Positions 9,566 to 20,389 of a DNA stretch of 64,000 nt are shown one piece after another. This DNA is from Sthenelais limicola (Eukaryota > Annelida > Polychaeta > Phyllodocida > Sigalionidae). Both the position numbers and the translations under genes were made by a program. Numbering within the stretch: the stretch's first letter is position 1; each line of letters begins with the position of its first letter. The DNA is taken from contig OW804094.1 of the NCBI GenBank assembly GCA_942159475.1, forward strand, positions 8,811,555-8,875,554. Direction: 5' to 3'. Under the pieces are notes generated by a model. That model was given only the letters and a program-made list of their open reading frames with translations, did no database searches and was not told where the DNA came from.

Positions 9566-10000
9566 GGCTGCGTTTCCACTGGCTAGCTCTTTTGGGTCGC
9601 TCATGGCCCGCTCTTTTTTATTGTCTTGAGCGCATAACAAGCAAAGGTTGAGCAAAACCAGAGCGGTCTAATGGAATCTGTTACTGCGCTCTATGTACGC
9701 TCTAAAAAGTGGCTATGTGCGCTTCTTTAGAAGAGCGCAGGACGTTGCGCTCATATCTGATGTGTTTGATATGAGCACAGCAACACAACGCTCTTTCTGC
9801 CTAAAAAGAAGCGCACTGAGAGCGGACCAACAATCTTGCCATTGGTTTCATAAGAAAAGAAGCGAATCAGTAGAATCGCTCTGCGCTTGTACTGCGCTAA
9901 TTATTAAAGGAGACAAAGAGCGAATGACAAGCGCACTATAAACAAGCGCAGCAAGAGCGAGCCATGAGCACATATACAAGCGAGCCAGTGGAATCATACC
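9566..10000. mobile_element. Family E foldback element
   Basis: Starts GGCTGCGTTTCCACTGGC and ends GCCAGTGGAATCATACC, flanked by CTTA (left) and TTTA (right). It is full of AGCGC/GAGCG motifs. The middle folds on itself (TGCGCTCATATC against GATATGAGCACA). The open frame across 9693-9941 follows from the motif repeats and shows no domain. Confidence 0.7.
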
Positions 10001-10026
10001 TTTAGAAGTGCTTCTGAACCTTATTT

Positions 10027-10160
10027 TGTAATTATGTTTGAAAAAAGTTTGGGATAGTTTTGTGTGAGCAATTACCAGTAAAGTAATTAAACATACTCAA
10101 TATAAGATGACCTTTGAAACAAACACAGACTTGTAACTCGTTTTCCTGAAACACATCACA
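10027..10160 (-). mobile_element. Family A MITE, right-hand fragment
   Basis: Carries GAGCAATTACCAGTAAAGTA and ends ACTCGTTTTCCTGAAACACA then TCACA. The left half is absent. Confidence 0.7.
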
Positions 10161-10912
10161 AATGCAATCCCCTTATTATGCTTGCTTCAATCAAAGGTAT
10201 ACCTTTGTACTCGGGATGCACAATGGGTATAGGAGGAGAGGCCCTGTGAACATATGTAGGAAAGGAATCAGTTCAATTAGCTAATGGAGGATGAGCTGGG
10301 GTCCTCCTTGTGTCAGCTTAAAGAGTGACCTTGAGTGACAGATCACAAGTAGGCAGAACTCTGGAATTCTTTATTGTGTTTATACAGAACGTATTTCTTA
10401 GAAACGTTTGATGTATGGTGTGTTACCGCAAAGTTAGTCACAAGTAGCAATAGCCCCCAAAACTAAAACAAAAATCAAAGTTCTGTCATATACAAATGCC
10501 TGATTGGATGGAACAAACTCAAGACTGAGGCACACACAATTGTGAAAGGGTTTGCTTGTATTGTATAATAGAATAATCTTGGATGCGTTTAATAGAAGTT
10601 TGGAAGACTTCTAGACTACTAGATACAAATTCCAGCCTTAAGCGATATAAATCTATCCAAATTAAAGGTAACTGTCGGTAGAAATGGAACAAAACTCGTT
10701 TCATATAGACATGTCGACCTATTTGTCATCTTCTTCTTATGTATCCAGCTAATTCCTTAGACAAATAAAAGATTTTCTTATCTTATCTTATCTTATCTTA
10801 AGACAGCATTATTATCATCATATAACCTATTTCCCATTTCTTATTAATATTTCATATTTCAATCAACTTTGTTCACACCGTTAAAAGATACAATTCATCA
10901 TGATCATACATA
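10161..10912. other. Spacer with TTATC-tailed retroposon end
   Basis: At 10741-10801 the sequence GACAAATAAAAGATTTTC is followed by four to five TTATC units. A tandem pentamer after a short AT-rich block is typical of a LINE or LINE-mobilised 3' end. Similar tails occur at 56441-56460 and 56700-56723. The rest is unassigned. Confidence 0.45.
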
Positions 10913-11315
10913 TGTGATGTGTTTCAGGAAAATGAGTCATAAGTCGCAAAATTGGTATTTTTCAATGTGTTTTTTTCACAAGATCACATTATTGGAATCT
11001 TCTGATTTTTGGGGAGTGTGTCACGTATAGCTATGTCAATCGAATTTCAGGACAATCTATATAATTTATCCTTTTGTTTTAAAGGTCCTCATATGGACTA
11101 CATTTAGTTACTTTACTGTTTATTGACCCCCAGAAATATTGGAAACTTTTTTTTTCAAAAACGAAAATATCAAACTTAGCATCTAGAAATACTTATAAGA
11201 TTATTAGACTGTTTACTATCATTGGAATCGGCTTGATCTAATCTTTTCAAATATGGTGATATCTCAAAATCAATATTTTGCGACTTATGACTCATTTTCC
11301 TGAAACGGATCACAT
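10913..11315 (+). mobile_element. Family A MITE, full length
   Basis: TGTGATGTGTTTCAGGAAAA at the left and GACTTATGACTCATTTTCCT plus GAAACGGATCACA at the right, flanked by TA on both sides. 403 bp; one of the cleanest copies. Confidence 0.95.
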
Positions 11316-11591
11316 ATTGTGTAACTCATGTGCATGAGAACTGTTCACTGTTAACGTAGTGTAGATAGAAGTAGATATGTAACAAAGGGAAGAAAACAAG
11401 AAAGCATAGTCCGAAAGACCTCTTTTGAGATGTGTTTGTTGAATGTTTGTTTTATGGCAAAGAAGGAATTCAGATACTTCAGTTATGAGAATAGCTTCAC
11501 AATATATTTTGCTTCCTTAAAGTTTCCAAAGAAATAGTATTAAAGTACCAAAATGTTAAATGTTAGACAATTGTGTTTTGTCATATGAAAT
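11316..11591. other. Unassigned spacer
   Basis: Nothing recognised. Confidence 0.4.
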
Positions 11592-11935
11592 AGCTGCTAA
11601 TATTTCAATAATTTAAGTTTGATATTTTTCCTTTTATTTTGAAAACATTATTTGTGGGTAGGCAATGACAAGTGAAGTAACTAAATATAGTCCATAGGAT
11701 GACCTTTTAAACATGAGGACATACTTAATACACTCTCTTGAGATTTGATACATGCATTCATATGAACTAAAGTACTTTGCAACATATACATTCATATAAT
11801 TTCATGCGCCAAATGAAGAGCGCCAACTCCCCAAATCTGAGAACATTCTAAAAAGGAGATATGAATATGAATAAATCACTTTGGTAAATCTCATTTTACC
11901 GACTTGTGACTCATTTTATCCTGAAATACATCACA
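11592..11935 (-). mobile_element. Family A MITE, left-truncated
   Basis: Right two thirds in minus orientation, ending GACTTGTGACTCATTTTATC and ACATCACA. A duplicated short stretch (CATTCATAT...) lies near 11756-11800. Confidence 0.8.
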
Positions 11936-12191
11936 ATCTATCTGAATTGAAGCTATTGAGACCAAGGAAAACCTTATTTCCTTATATTATCAAATGAGTA
12001 GCTTGGTAACGCTCCACTTATTCCTCCCTGTCACAACGATAGTCACTTATTTGAATAGAAGGTCCGGTCAGCCGGTATCAGGCCTGTATGTCTCTGGCCG
12101 TTGATGTTCAGAGGCATACACTGATGGCACTCAACGCGGCCATAGAACCACCGTATAACCGCCATATAACCACCATATATAACCACACCAG

Positions 12192-14184
12192 GGGCCCGTT
12201 TCATAACTAATAGCGGAGCGGAGCGGAGACCAAAAATAGTGGAATTCCACTATTCCATTTCATAACTAATAGCGGAACGGAATTCCGTTATTTTTCCGCT
12301 AAGTCTCCGCATTTTTTGCGGAATTCAAAAGGGTCTCCGCAACTTTTTATGGGTTAATTTTACATGAAATAAATACGAAATAAACACTTTGTATCCTTTC
12401 TATAGCTCTTCATTGGTAGTTATTATATGTTTTAAGGTGAGAAAAATAAATATTTTAACAATTTTCGACCAGGGTATTCTTGTCATAGTGAAAAGGAAAT
12501 GAACCAAAGAGTAGCCGTGTGGTCAGTACGGAAACTGAGGAATGACCAATGTTAGAGTCAGGTGACTGGAAGGCGGGAAGGAATCAGGTCTCACCAGTGC
12601 ACATATATTTCTATATAGATATACTTCACATATATTTGGGAAGTTTATATGTCAACGTGCCAGACATTTTAGTTAATAAAAAATAAAATATTTAGAGTTG
12701 AAAAGATTATAGTATGGCTGAAGGTAAATCATCATATAGCTCAAACATAAACAGCCGCATTGGCCCCCTGCTGTGCATTATTGCACCTCAAGAGTGCTAA
12801 AATATGATGTCACCGTAACGTGCCGGCATGTTGCGGTGACATAAATCATGTGACATCATATATACATGTATTGTGTCGACATATAGAGAACATTTCCCTA
12901 ATAAATTGGCCTCTAAATACTTAAATAGAATTTCTATTTACCTTTATGAAAAAAATATTAAATATATAAGTATTCCAGTCCAGACAGGGAAACGAGGAGA
13001 AGAATGTGATATATTTTTGTATAAATTCTAGATATAAGGATTATATCTGTATATGGACAGAGGGCCAATGCCCTGCATGTGACTCTTGCCCCTGCCATAT
13101 CCATCGTTTTTTGACTGTATCTTTTCTTCTAGTAGGAATATTCTCACAAACTAAAAAGCGTTTTGACTCTTATGTCGAGACCTATGAAGTACACAATAAT
13201 TTAAAACATTATGTGCAAATCGGTTTTTTATTTATTTCTAAATTTATGTAGAAATAATTATGTACAATTCTGTTGTGCCCTTATCAGCTAGTATAGCTAG
13301 CTATAGTTCCCGTCACAGATTCTATGTAGCTGCCCTGAATACAATATTCATTATTAACTTTCCCAATTTCGTATACATTATCAGCAATATGTCTAGTTTA
13401 TGTACGGAAAATAATAAATCAATAGAATTTTTTTTAAAAAATTAAGAATTTTCAGCCAAATGACGACCAATTGGTGGAATTGTTCATATATGTATGTAAA
13501 CATATCTATGTATACAAAATATACGGTATACATCATTGTGATATGAATGGAATATCTCCGAGGTATAGGGTAGCTTGTAGTAGAGTATTGGAGATATTAT
13601 ATGAATATTAATCGAACGAGAGTCTAGGCTATAGGATAGCCTAACTCTTTGAATAATCAAGCAGAGATTCGTCCTGTTTAGACGTAACTTTTATTGGTGA
13701 AAACATGGGTTTATATATATGAGATACATGCACTGCACATGCGTGTGCATGCGCCTAATTAGGCCAATCATGTACTAATTACATTAGTCTCATTAACATT
13801 ATCCAATGATATGTATTCACTCATAGAGACCACCCTCATCCCAAATAATACATTATTATACGCCATATATAACATCTCCTTTATCTAGTATAAACTAAGC
13901 AGTCATTGGGAATATAACTAAAAATTTATGTGCAGAAATACCAATACAACTATGTGTTGAACATATAACGGAGCATAGTGGAACATAGCGGAAGCCTTAG
14001 CGGCCCATAACGGAGCATAACGAACGGCAACGGACGGTAACGGACCATAACGGAAGGTAGTGGAGAAAATAATAACGGAGTGGCTTATGAAACAGGTTAG
14101 CGGAAATCTGCTAAATTATCCGCTAAAAAATGTTCCGTTATGCTCCGCTATGCTCCGCTCCGCTATTAGTTATGAAACGGGCCC
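12192..14184. mobile_element. 2.0-kb element with long terminal inverted repeats
   Basis: Left end GGGCCCGTTTCATAACTAAT with CGGAGCGGAGCGGAG; right end ATTAGTTATGAAACGGGCCC. The inverted repeat is about 38 bp. CAG flanks both sides, consistent with a 3-bp target duplication. Both subterminal regions carry many CGGA/TCCG hexamers (GCGGAA, AACGGA, CATAACGGA). The interior has only short frames, such as 13006-13251 with a CPACDSCPCHIH stretch; no transposase was recognised. It is read as a non-autonomous or decayed DNA transposon; the superfamily is undecided (PIF/Harbinger-like by TSD length only). Confidence 0.75.
12808..12841. other. Near-perfect 34-base palindrome
   Basis: TGTCACCG through the central TGCCGGCA to CGGTGACA. 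The two 17-base halves pair fully if two G.T wobbles are allowed, and there is no loop. It lies inside the 12.19-14.18 kb element. Confidence 0.7.
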
Positions 14185-15316
14185 CAGGTCCGCACTGAAT
14201 ATGTAGTTAATGGCGATTGGTTCTTGCTATAGGGACAGGTACATACATAGTTGTATCGCTCTTTCTCTCGTGAGGTGTGAGTTTACGACAGGCGGGGAAG
14301 TATGCTAATGTAAGGGGCTTCCTAGCAGAATATATTCACACCGTAATCTATAGATGCATTTCAGAAGCTGGAAGAGTATGTTGGAGAAGAGGTGAAAACG
14401 TGGAAAGGTCAGGTTAGCTGTGGATAACTTCTATTGATATAATATTAATAACCTACTCAGAAGTAATATAATAAGACAATGGACAAATTATGTTATTATA
14501 TATCAGTATAATTAATTTGTGCAAATGGAATCATTGATGGTTGTTGCATGGATACTTAACATCATACAGCCCTTAGACTTTCCCTGACATACCATAATTG
14601 CATGTGCATCAAGTTTCAATATGAGTTGACATGTTCTCATGTGCCCCTAACAAGTAATTCACCCAAATGGGTGAGATTTATTTCCAGGATGTGTTTTGTC
14701 CCATAGGTCAGATCTCAGCTGCTCTTTTTCAACTATTACCATTAGGATTGGCTCCTTTTTCGCCTCTTTCCTAATGGCAATGGATAGACTTGCACACCTT
14801 GTTTATTTTTATAATTTAAAAACTATCACTATATACAAAGAAATGCAATTCATCCCGACACAACAACTATTGTTAAACTAATTATTCTTTAACAGAAATG
14901 AAATGTATCATATAATAACCAACTTCCCTTTAGTCCGATTTCTCTTCTATAAGAATAGCCCAAGGGACTTAGTGCAAGTCTACTAGCTTAAATAGTCAAA
15001 GACCACATAGTAGTATATATAAATGAGCAAGAGATTCAGGCACCAAATAAAGGAACATTTGAGATATCTTTGTGTCAAAAAGATCTGAAATCCAAGATGT
15101 CTTGATAAGAAAATAACCATTAGTTCCAAATGAGGGAGTCACTCAGGCATATAACCCAAATCCAAGATAGTATGTCTTCGGATATTAAGGTACCCATAAG
15201 TCATGTCAATACTGTGTTTGAATAGTATTGATTATGTTGGATATGTTGGATATTTACTATTACACAGTAATAGTAATATCCTTACTGACTGGGGACAAAA
15301 TCAGGTCACTAACTAT
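14185..15316. other. Unassigned spacer
   Basis: About 1.1 kb of unique-looking sequence. A 61-codon plus-strand frame at 14696-14881 shows no recognisable domain. No shared repeat was seen. Confidence 0.4.
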
Positions 15317-15553
15317 TTGTGTTGTGATTCAGGAAAATGAGTCATAAGTCTTTACTGTTTATTGACCTCCAGAAATATTGGAAACTTTTTTTTTCAAAAA
15401 CGAAAATATCAAACTTAAAATCTAGAAATACTTATTAGATTATTAGACTGTTTACTGTCATTAGAATCGGCTTGATCTCATCTATTCAAATATAATGGTA
15501 TCTCAAAATCCATTTTTTGCGACTTATGACTCATTTTCCTGAAACCCATCACA
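15317..15553 (+). mobile_element. Family A MITE, internal deletion derivative
   Basis: The left terminal repeat (GGAAAATGAGTCATAAGTC) jumps directly to CTTTACTGTTTATTGACC, losing about 170 bp. The right part is intact to GAAACCCATCACA. 237 bp. Confidence 0.85.
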
Positions 15554-15849
15554 TTTACATTTCATAGCAGACTGCAGGTCTATATATACCACATAAAACA
15601 CCTGTTATAAAAATAATCCTATGTATCATATCAAGGAGAAATAGGAACAACAAGCAATTAGGAAAATTGGAAGGGAAGGCAAAAGCCTTCAAGACTGCAT
15701 GCGCATCATCAGTGTCATACGATCAGTTTCCGCAAGATGGCGCTGCAGCGAGGCTGAGCTTGGTAGAGGAGATAAACAAATGGCGCACGTAAGGGGCGAT
15801 TAGTCAGACAATTAGTTCACTGATAAAGTTACAAGCTTCTTCTCACCAG

Positions 15850-15945
15850 GCTCCGTTTCCATGGCAACAGCAGATATTGGGAAAATTGGAGACCCATGTG
15901 GTGCTACATAGGATACCAGCGGATTTGGGAAAGTATGCGAAGGAG
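15850..15945 (+). CDS. Candidate internal coding exon
   Basis: CTTCTTCTCACCAG gives a splice acceptor ending at 15849, and GAG followed by GTAGGC gives a donor at 15946. The 96 bases between are open in one frame, 32 codons, phase 0. The translation contains APFPWQQQILGKLE, HVVLHRIPADL and GKYAKE, a balanced protein-like composition. The same frame is open upstream to about 15793, so a longer first or internal exon is possible. I do not recognise the protein. No partner exon was found within the window. Confidence 0.4.
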
Positions 15946-16502
15946 GTAGGCTTTGGGTGGGTGGGGCGGCGTATATGTATATTAGGATGTGGGACTCGGG
16001 GATGTTGACGATTAAGGAAGAATCTTGCTTGTGATTATATTCTTGAATATTATCATGAATATATATGGTTTTGTCTGCATCTAAACACGGAGATAACTAT
16101 TCTTTTTGGGACAAAATGTTATTCAGGTTTTAACACACAGTTACACTCTCACAAAAAAAAAAATATTTGTGGAATTCGTTATGCCCTGACTTAGTTGACA
16201 ACTCTTTCAGAGCATGGAAGATTCTAGATAACAATTCAGCCAATTCATCTAAATATTGAAAAATAAAAAATCGATTTTTTGTTCAAGTGAAAAAAAGAAA
16301 AATGACAAAATAAGGTAAATGATAATGATAGATGAAGATACCTGTCTATTGCTTATAAATTAAGGCTATTAAGTGAGAGTCGTTAAATATATTTGATCCT
16401 GTGAGTCATTATTCCATTCATGTAATTCTACAATATCATATAAACGGGAATATTTAGTGGATAATCAGATTATACAATTGTACAAAATTTTAGATTTGGA
16501 TA
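15946..16502. other. Unassigned spacer
   Basis: Downstream of the candidate exon, G-rich at first (GGGTGGGTGGGGCGGCG near 15953) and then AT-rich. No repeat was recognised. Confidence 0.4.
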
Positions 16503-16618
16503 TGTGTGATTTGTTACAGACACATGAGTCACAAGTCATAACAAATGGAATTTGAAATAGCATCATATTTGAAAAGATGAGATCGAGCGGATTCTAATGA
16601 TAGTAAACAGTAAGTACG
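16503..16618 (-). mobile_element. Family A MITE, left part of a split copy
   Basis: Starts TGTGTGATTTGTTACAGACA and runs to AATGATAGTAAACAGTAAG. The copy appears to resume at 17099 after about 480 bp of foreign sequence. Confidence 0.75.
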
Positions 16619-17098
16619 TTTGTAGTGCCCGACGACAAGCCCACTTTCTCTACTACTTACAAAGAAGTTCAATGTTAAAGTATAGGCGTGGTTGCTGCCT
16701 TATTCCACTAGGTGGGAGCACTTTCTAAACGTGCCCTTTTCCATGTTTTTTGTACCTTTCCATTATTTACTCTATGTACAACTGTGTGTGAAACACCTCC
16801 TGATATGATGTCCCAGTTTTGACTGGATTGAGATTACGGCTCCTATTAAATTAGAATATTAATAGTTGATGATTGTCCTGTTCTTATGTCTCCTCTACAA
16901 ACGAACCCTTGGATCACTACACGTTTATTCATGAAAACCAGAAGTAAATCGGCAAGGTGGTGTACCGTGTAACTGTTTGGCTGGTTAGTATAGTAAGATT
17001 ATTGTGCTCAGGATCTATAGCCTCCCCACCCCCCACCCACCCTCTCGCACAATGTAATAGCTACGCTATGTAAACATAGGCGATTCGATGCCGGCCGT
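16619..17098. other. Unassigned insert within a family A copy
   Basis: No similarity to other parts of the window. Contains CCACTAGGTGGGAGCAC (CTCF-like) and a C-rich run near 17025-17043. Neither inverted ends nor a clear target duplication were found, and the host copy has lost some sequence at the junction. Confidence 0.4.
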
Positions 17099-17337
17099 CA
17101 AGTTTGCAAAAGTTCTTGGTGGGTTATTACCAGTAAATAAAGTAAATATACTCCATTGAATGATGTTAGAAATGCAAGGATATAATATTATTTACTACAA
17201 TGTCCTACAATTTGGTGCATGGATTTATATGACTAACCCTACAAAGAACAGGACGTTTCCATAAAAGAATCTCGTATATAAATAATTTGGAAAAATATAA
17301 TTTCAGCGATTCATTTCCCCATGATATATCACATTAT
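17099..17337 (-). mobile_element. Family A MITE, right part of a split copy
   Basis: Resumes at AAGTTTGCAAAAG with GGTGGGTTATTACCAGTAAA and ends at a diverged ATATATCACA. The central ATTTTTGAAAAAAA region is lost. Confidence 0.75.
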
Positions 17338-17374
17338 ACTCCAAGTATAATTGAGTCTCCGAGATTGGAATGAA

Positions 17375-17640
17375 TTGAATTGAACAACTTTTTTATTCAT
17401 TTTACAAATGCTTCGGAAAAGGTTCACTCCAGCTATCGGGAGGATTTCTGCCTTTTCCAGATGTTGTACAATAAAGTTGCGTAGAAGAACAATCTCGCCT
17501 TGGTCACTGACACAGGTCAAGTCTCTACAGCTTTTACTGATTAAGTTTTTTTGTTTTTTTTTAAAGAAATTTTATTGAGCTGGTTTTAATGACAGATACA
17601 TTGATAATCTCACAGACTCAAGTGAAAAAGCAATATCAAT
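17375..17640 (-). repeat. Two retroposon 3' ends, reverse orientation
   Basis: 17380-17520 reads, on the minus strand, as a short open frame ending near AATGAATAAAAAAGTTG. 17552-17620 is the minus-strand copy of the four-copy tail (CAATAAAATTTCTTTAAA and A run). Two adjacent reverse-oriented poly-A ends suggest nested retroposons. Confidence 0.45.
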
Positions 17641-18347
17641 GGCATAAGAATTAATTAATTAAATTAATTTTAAATTCACAATAAACAATATACAATATGA
17701 ACGTCAATACAATTATTTTCTCGGCTAATTATATATTAGATATGTTCACACTAGCATCAGAATATTGATTAGATTCAGCCAAATCTGACAATATCTAATG
17801 GGAGGATAATTAGAAAAAAGTGGTGAAGTATTAAAGGGGTAGTCAGTTGGCAGCTACGATCTACTTCCTTAATAATTGGATAGTCCCAACGACTCAACTC
17901 CTATGAAACTATATTTACAAATATCAAATAATCTAATGAATACATAACCGTGATAATCCACCCAAGTGAGCATACCTATATAAGTCATGGAAATCCGCAG
18001 TTACATTTAAAATTAACATACAGTCAACATAGTGGTCTTAGCCACTTGAATTGAGCCAAATCAAGAAGAAGGAATAAATGTTAAAGTACATGCCTCTCCT
18101 CTCCCTCAATGGCAGGAGCTTAAAGTTCATTTTATGGAACAAAAGCGTGAGACAGACACACACTGATGGAAGGGAAACTAGTTATTTGCAGTCCTGCGTA
18201 TCACCTGTCTCTTCCCGCCTAATGGGAGGGAGCTGTCGAAGCGGCTGAAATGTCATGTCACAATAGTGTCATTAGCCAAGCTCACATAATTTTAAAATTG
18301 TTTTCAGACTTGTTACGGTAATACTTGACTGATTGTAATCAATTTAA
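17641..18347. other. Unassigned spacer
   Basis: No gene or shared repeat recognised. Confidence 0.4.
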
Positions 18348-18582
18348 GTGTCAGATTGTCAGAAAATGTAAAGTTCACCTTCACCCATCCTCTCAAATAA
18401 CACAAATTTAAGTGAAAAGTGACGTTCAAAATGCAGTTTAACACAATGAAAGAGATATGTTTAATCAACATGATGCCAAAGATACTCTGATATGCCCATT
18501 ATTTGTTAGTTTTCTGTCTAATTTAACAGAAGTTGCCAACTTTGTTGAGATGCTGATTGTACATTTTCCGAAAATCTGACCC
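18348..18582 (-). mobile_element. Family B MITE, TSD TTAA
   Basis: Flanked by TTAA on both sides (18344-18347, 18583-18586). Subtype with TTTAACACAATGAAAGAG; the left tip reads GTGTCAGATTGTCAG. Confidence 0.9.
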
Positions 18583-18638
18583 TTAATGTGATTTGCCGTT
18601 ATGTACCCACAAAGAAATGTAACTTGCCTTAGATAATT

Positions 18639-19046
18639 TGTGATGTGTTTCAGGGAAATGAGTCATAAGTCGCAAAATTGATATTTTTCAAAGTGTTTTT
18701 TTCACAAGATCATATTATTGGAATGTTCTAATCGTTGGGCAGTTCATCACTTATAGCTATATCAATCGATGTATCAATTACAGGACAATCTATGTAACAT
18801 ATCCTTGCGTTTTAAAGGTCCTCATGTGGAGTATATTTGATTACTTTACTGTTTATTGACCCCCAGAAATATTGGAAACTTTTTTTTCAAAAACGAAAAT
18901 ATCAAACTTTAAATCTAGAAATACTTATTTGATTATTAGACTGTTTACTATCATTGGAATCGGCTTGATCTCATCTTTTCAAATATAATGGTATCTCAAA
19001 ATCTATTTTTTGCGACTTGTGACTCATTTTCCTGAAACACATCACA
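18639..19046 (+). mobile_element. Family A MITE, full length, TT flanks
   Basis: 408 bp with both terminal repeats intact. It is flanked by TT, not TA, and is followed after TT by a second, minus-oriented copy. Confidence 0.95.
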
Positions 19047-19048
19047 TT

Positions 19049-19205
19049 TGTGATGATGTGAAAATGAGTCACAAATTGCAAAATATGGATTTTGAGATAT
19101 TACCATTATTTGAAAAAAGGAGATCAAGCGGATTCTAATGATAGTAAACATTGGGATATATAATAAGTATTTCTATATTTTGAGTTTGATATTTTAAAAA
19201 TAATA
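19049..19205 (-). mobile_element. Family A MITE, truncated second half of a dimer
   Basis: Starts TGTGATGATGTGAAAATGAG right after the previous copy, with only TT between them. Lost after TTTGAGTTTGATATTTTAAA. Confidence 0.85.
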
Positions 19206-19310
19206 TTGGCCTCTAAATGATTACAAAAAAATGGTGCAGCTTTTGTGGACTGACTCATGAATGAATGAAAACCAAGGAGAATTTATGCATAGCCTATGGA
19301 TTTTATATGA

Positions 19311-19548
19311 GGGTCAAATTTTTAGAAAATGTACAATTGGCAGCTCTATATTTTTGGTAATTTCTGATAAATTCTGCTAAGAAATGATACATTTTGGGTA
19401 TATCTAAGTATATCTGGTATCGGATTGACTTGAAGTATCAGTTCTGTTATGTTAAACGGTATTTTGAAGAAGCTCATTTCTGTCCTAAATGTTGGTGATT
19501 GCAGAGGATTGGTGAAGGTGAATTGTACATGTTCTGAAAATCTGACCC
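19311..19548 (+). mobile_element. Family B MITE between duplicated flanks
   Basis: Full element. About 45 bp on the left (19264-19310, with TTATGCATAGCCTATG and TTTTATATGAG) are repeated right of it (19556-19602). Confidence 0.85.
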
Positions 19549-19688
19549 ATGTATGAGTGAAAATGAAGGAGACTTTATGCATAGCCTATGAATTTTATAT
19601 GAGCACTGAAAGGGGCAGATATGCTATGCAAAGTAAGAACAACCATTTCTCATTAAAGATCAATTTCTAACACATCCCAGTGACATAA

Positions 19689-19927
19689 GGGTTAGATCCT
19701 CAGAAAATGTACAATTCCACTTAATCAATACTCTCAAATAACCCACATTTAAGGCAAAAATAAGATAAAAAAATACAGTTTAACATAGTAGAACAGATAT
19801 ATTAAACCAACACAAAACCAAATATACTCAGATATATTGGGTATTCATCATGTTTCAGCCCTAATTTAGCAGAATTTACTGAATGTATCCAGAACTGCCA
19901 ATTGTACATTTTCTGACGATCTGACTC
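19689..19927 (-). mobile_element. Family B MITE, TSD ATAA
   Basis: Ends GGGTTAGATCCTCAG and CTGACGATCTGACTC, flanked by ATAA on both sides. Subtype with AACATAGTAGAACAGAT. Confidence 0.85.
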
Positions 19928-20389
19928 ATAAGCTGTGTCAATAGAACAAAATTAATAGATGTATTATATATTGCTTTCAATCATGAAAGTAGAAAGAATT
20001 TGAGTCACAAATCTGAATGTCGGCGGTAATCTTCGTAAAAAGACCAAAAGATTGATTGCCATGACAACCCCCTGTAAATCACTAATGAAATATGCACTAT
20101 GCGTAAATCACTCTAGATATGTTGTGTGCATGTATAATACATCAATACGCCATCCATAGCACTTCATCACTGTTCCTTGGCTGGTACAATATGCTAACAC
20201 AGCCTTTCTGACATTCTCCAAGTTTGTTTTCTTTTTTTTTTTTCATCATTTTTATTCAGGTCAACGAGCAGTTACATCAGTGTAAGATAGTTATGAGTTG
20301 AATCATGGCTCCCCAATTCACCCTAAGGTGGTATACCACTGGGCCCCGAGCCGGAGAGAAAAAAAGAAACTAGGATTTTTAAGTTATAT
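19928..20389 (-). repeat. Spacer with reverse poly-A retroposon end
   Basis: Near 20228-20262 a run of T is followed by CATCATTTTTATTCAGGTC, which on the minus strand reads GAATAAAAATGATG then poly-A. The body may extend to about 20375. The rest is unassigned. Confidence 0.4.

Noticed and set aside
9693..9941. 82-codon frame in the family E foldback
   Set aside because: The GCGC/GAGCG motif repeats create it; no domain and no splice context.
13006..13445. Transposase fragment in the 2-kb element (CPACDSCPCHIH)
   Set aside because: Two short frames with no DDE-type or other recognisable catalytic motif; the cysteine cluster alone is not evidence.
15853..15868. RFX X-box-like GTTTCCATGGCAAC
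   Set aside because: It lies inside the candidate coding exon and has a mismatch in the left half-site; coincidence is likely.
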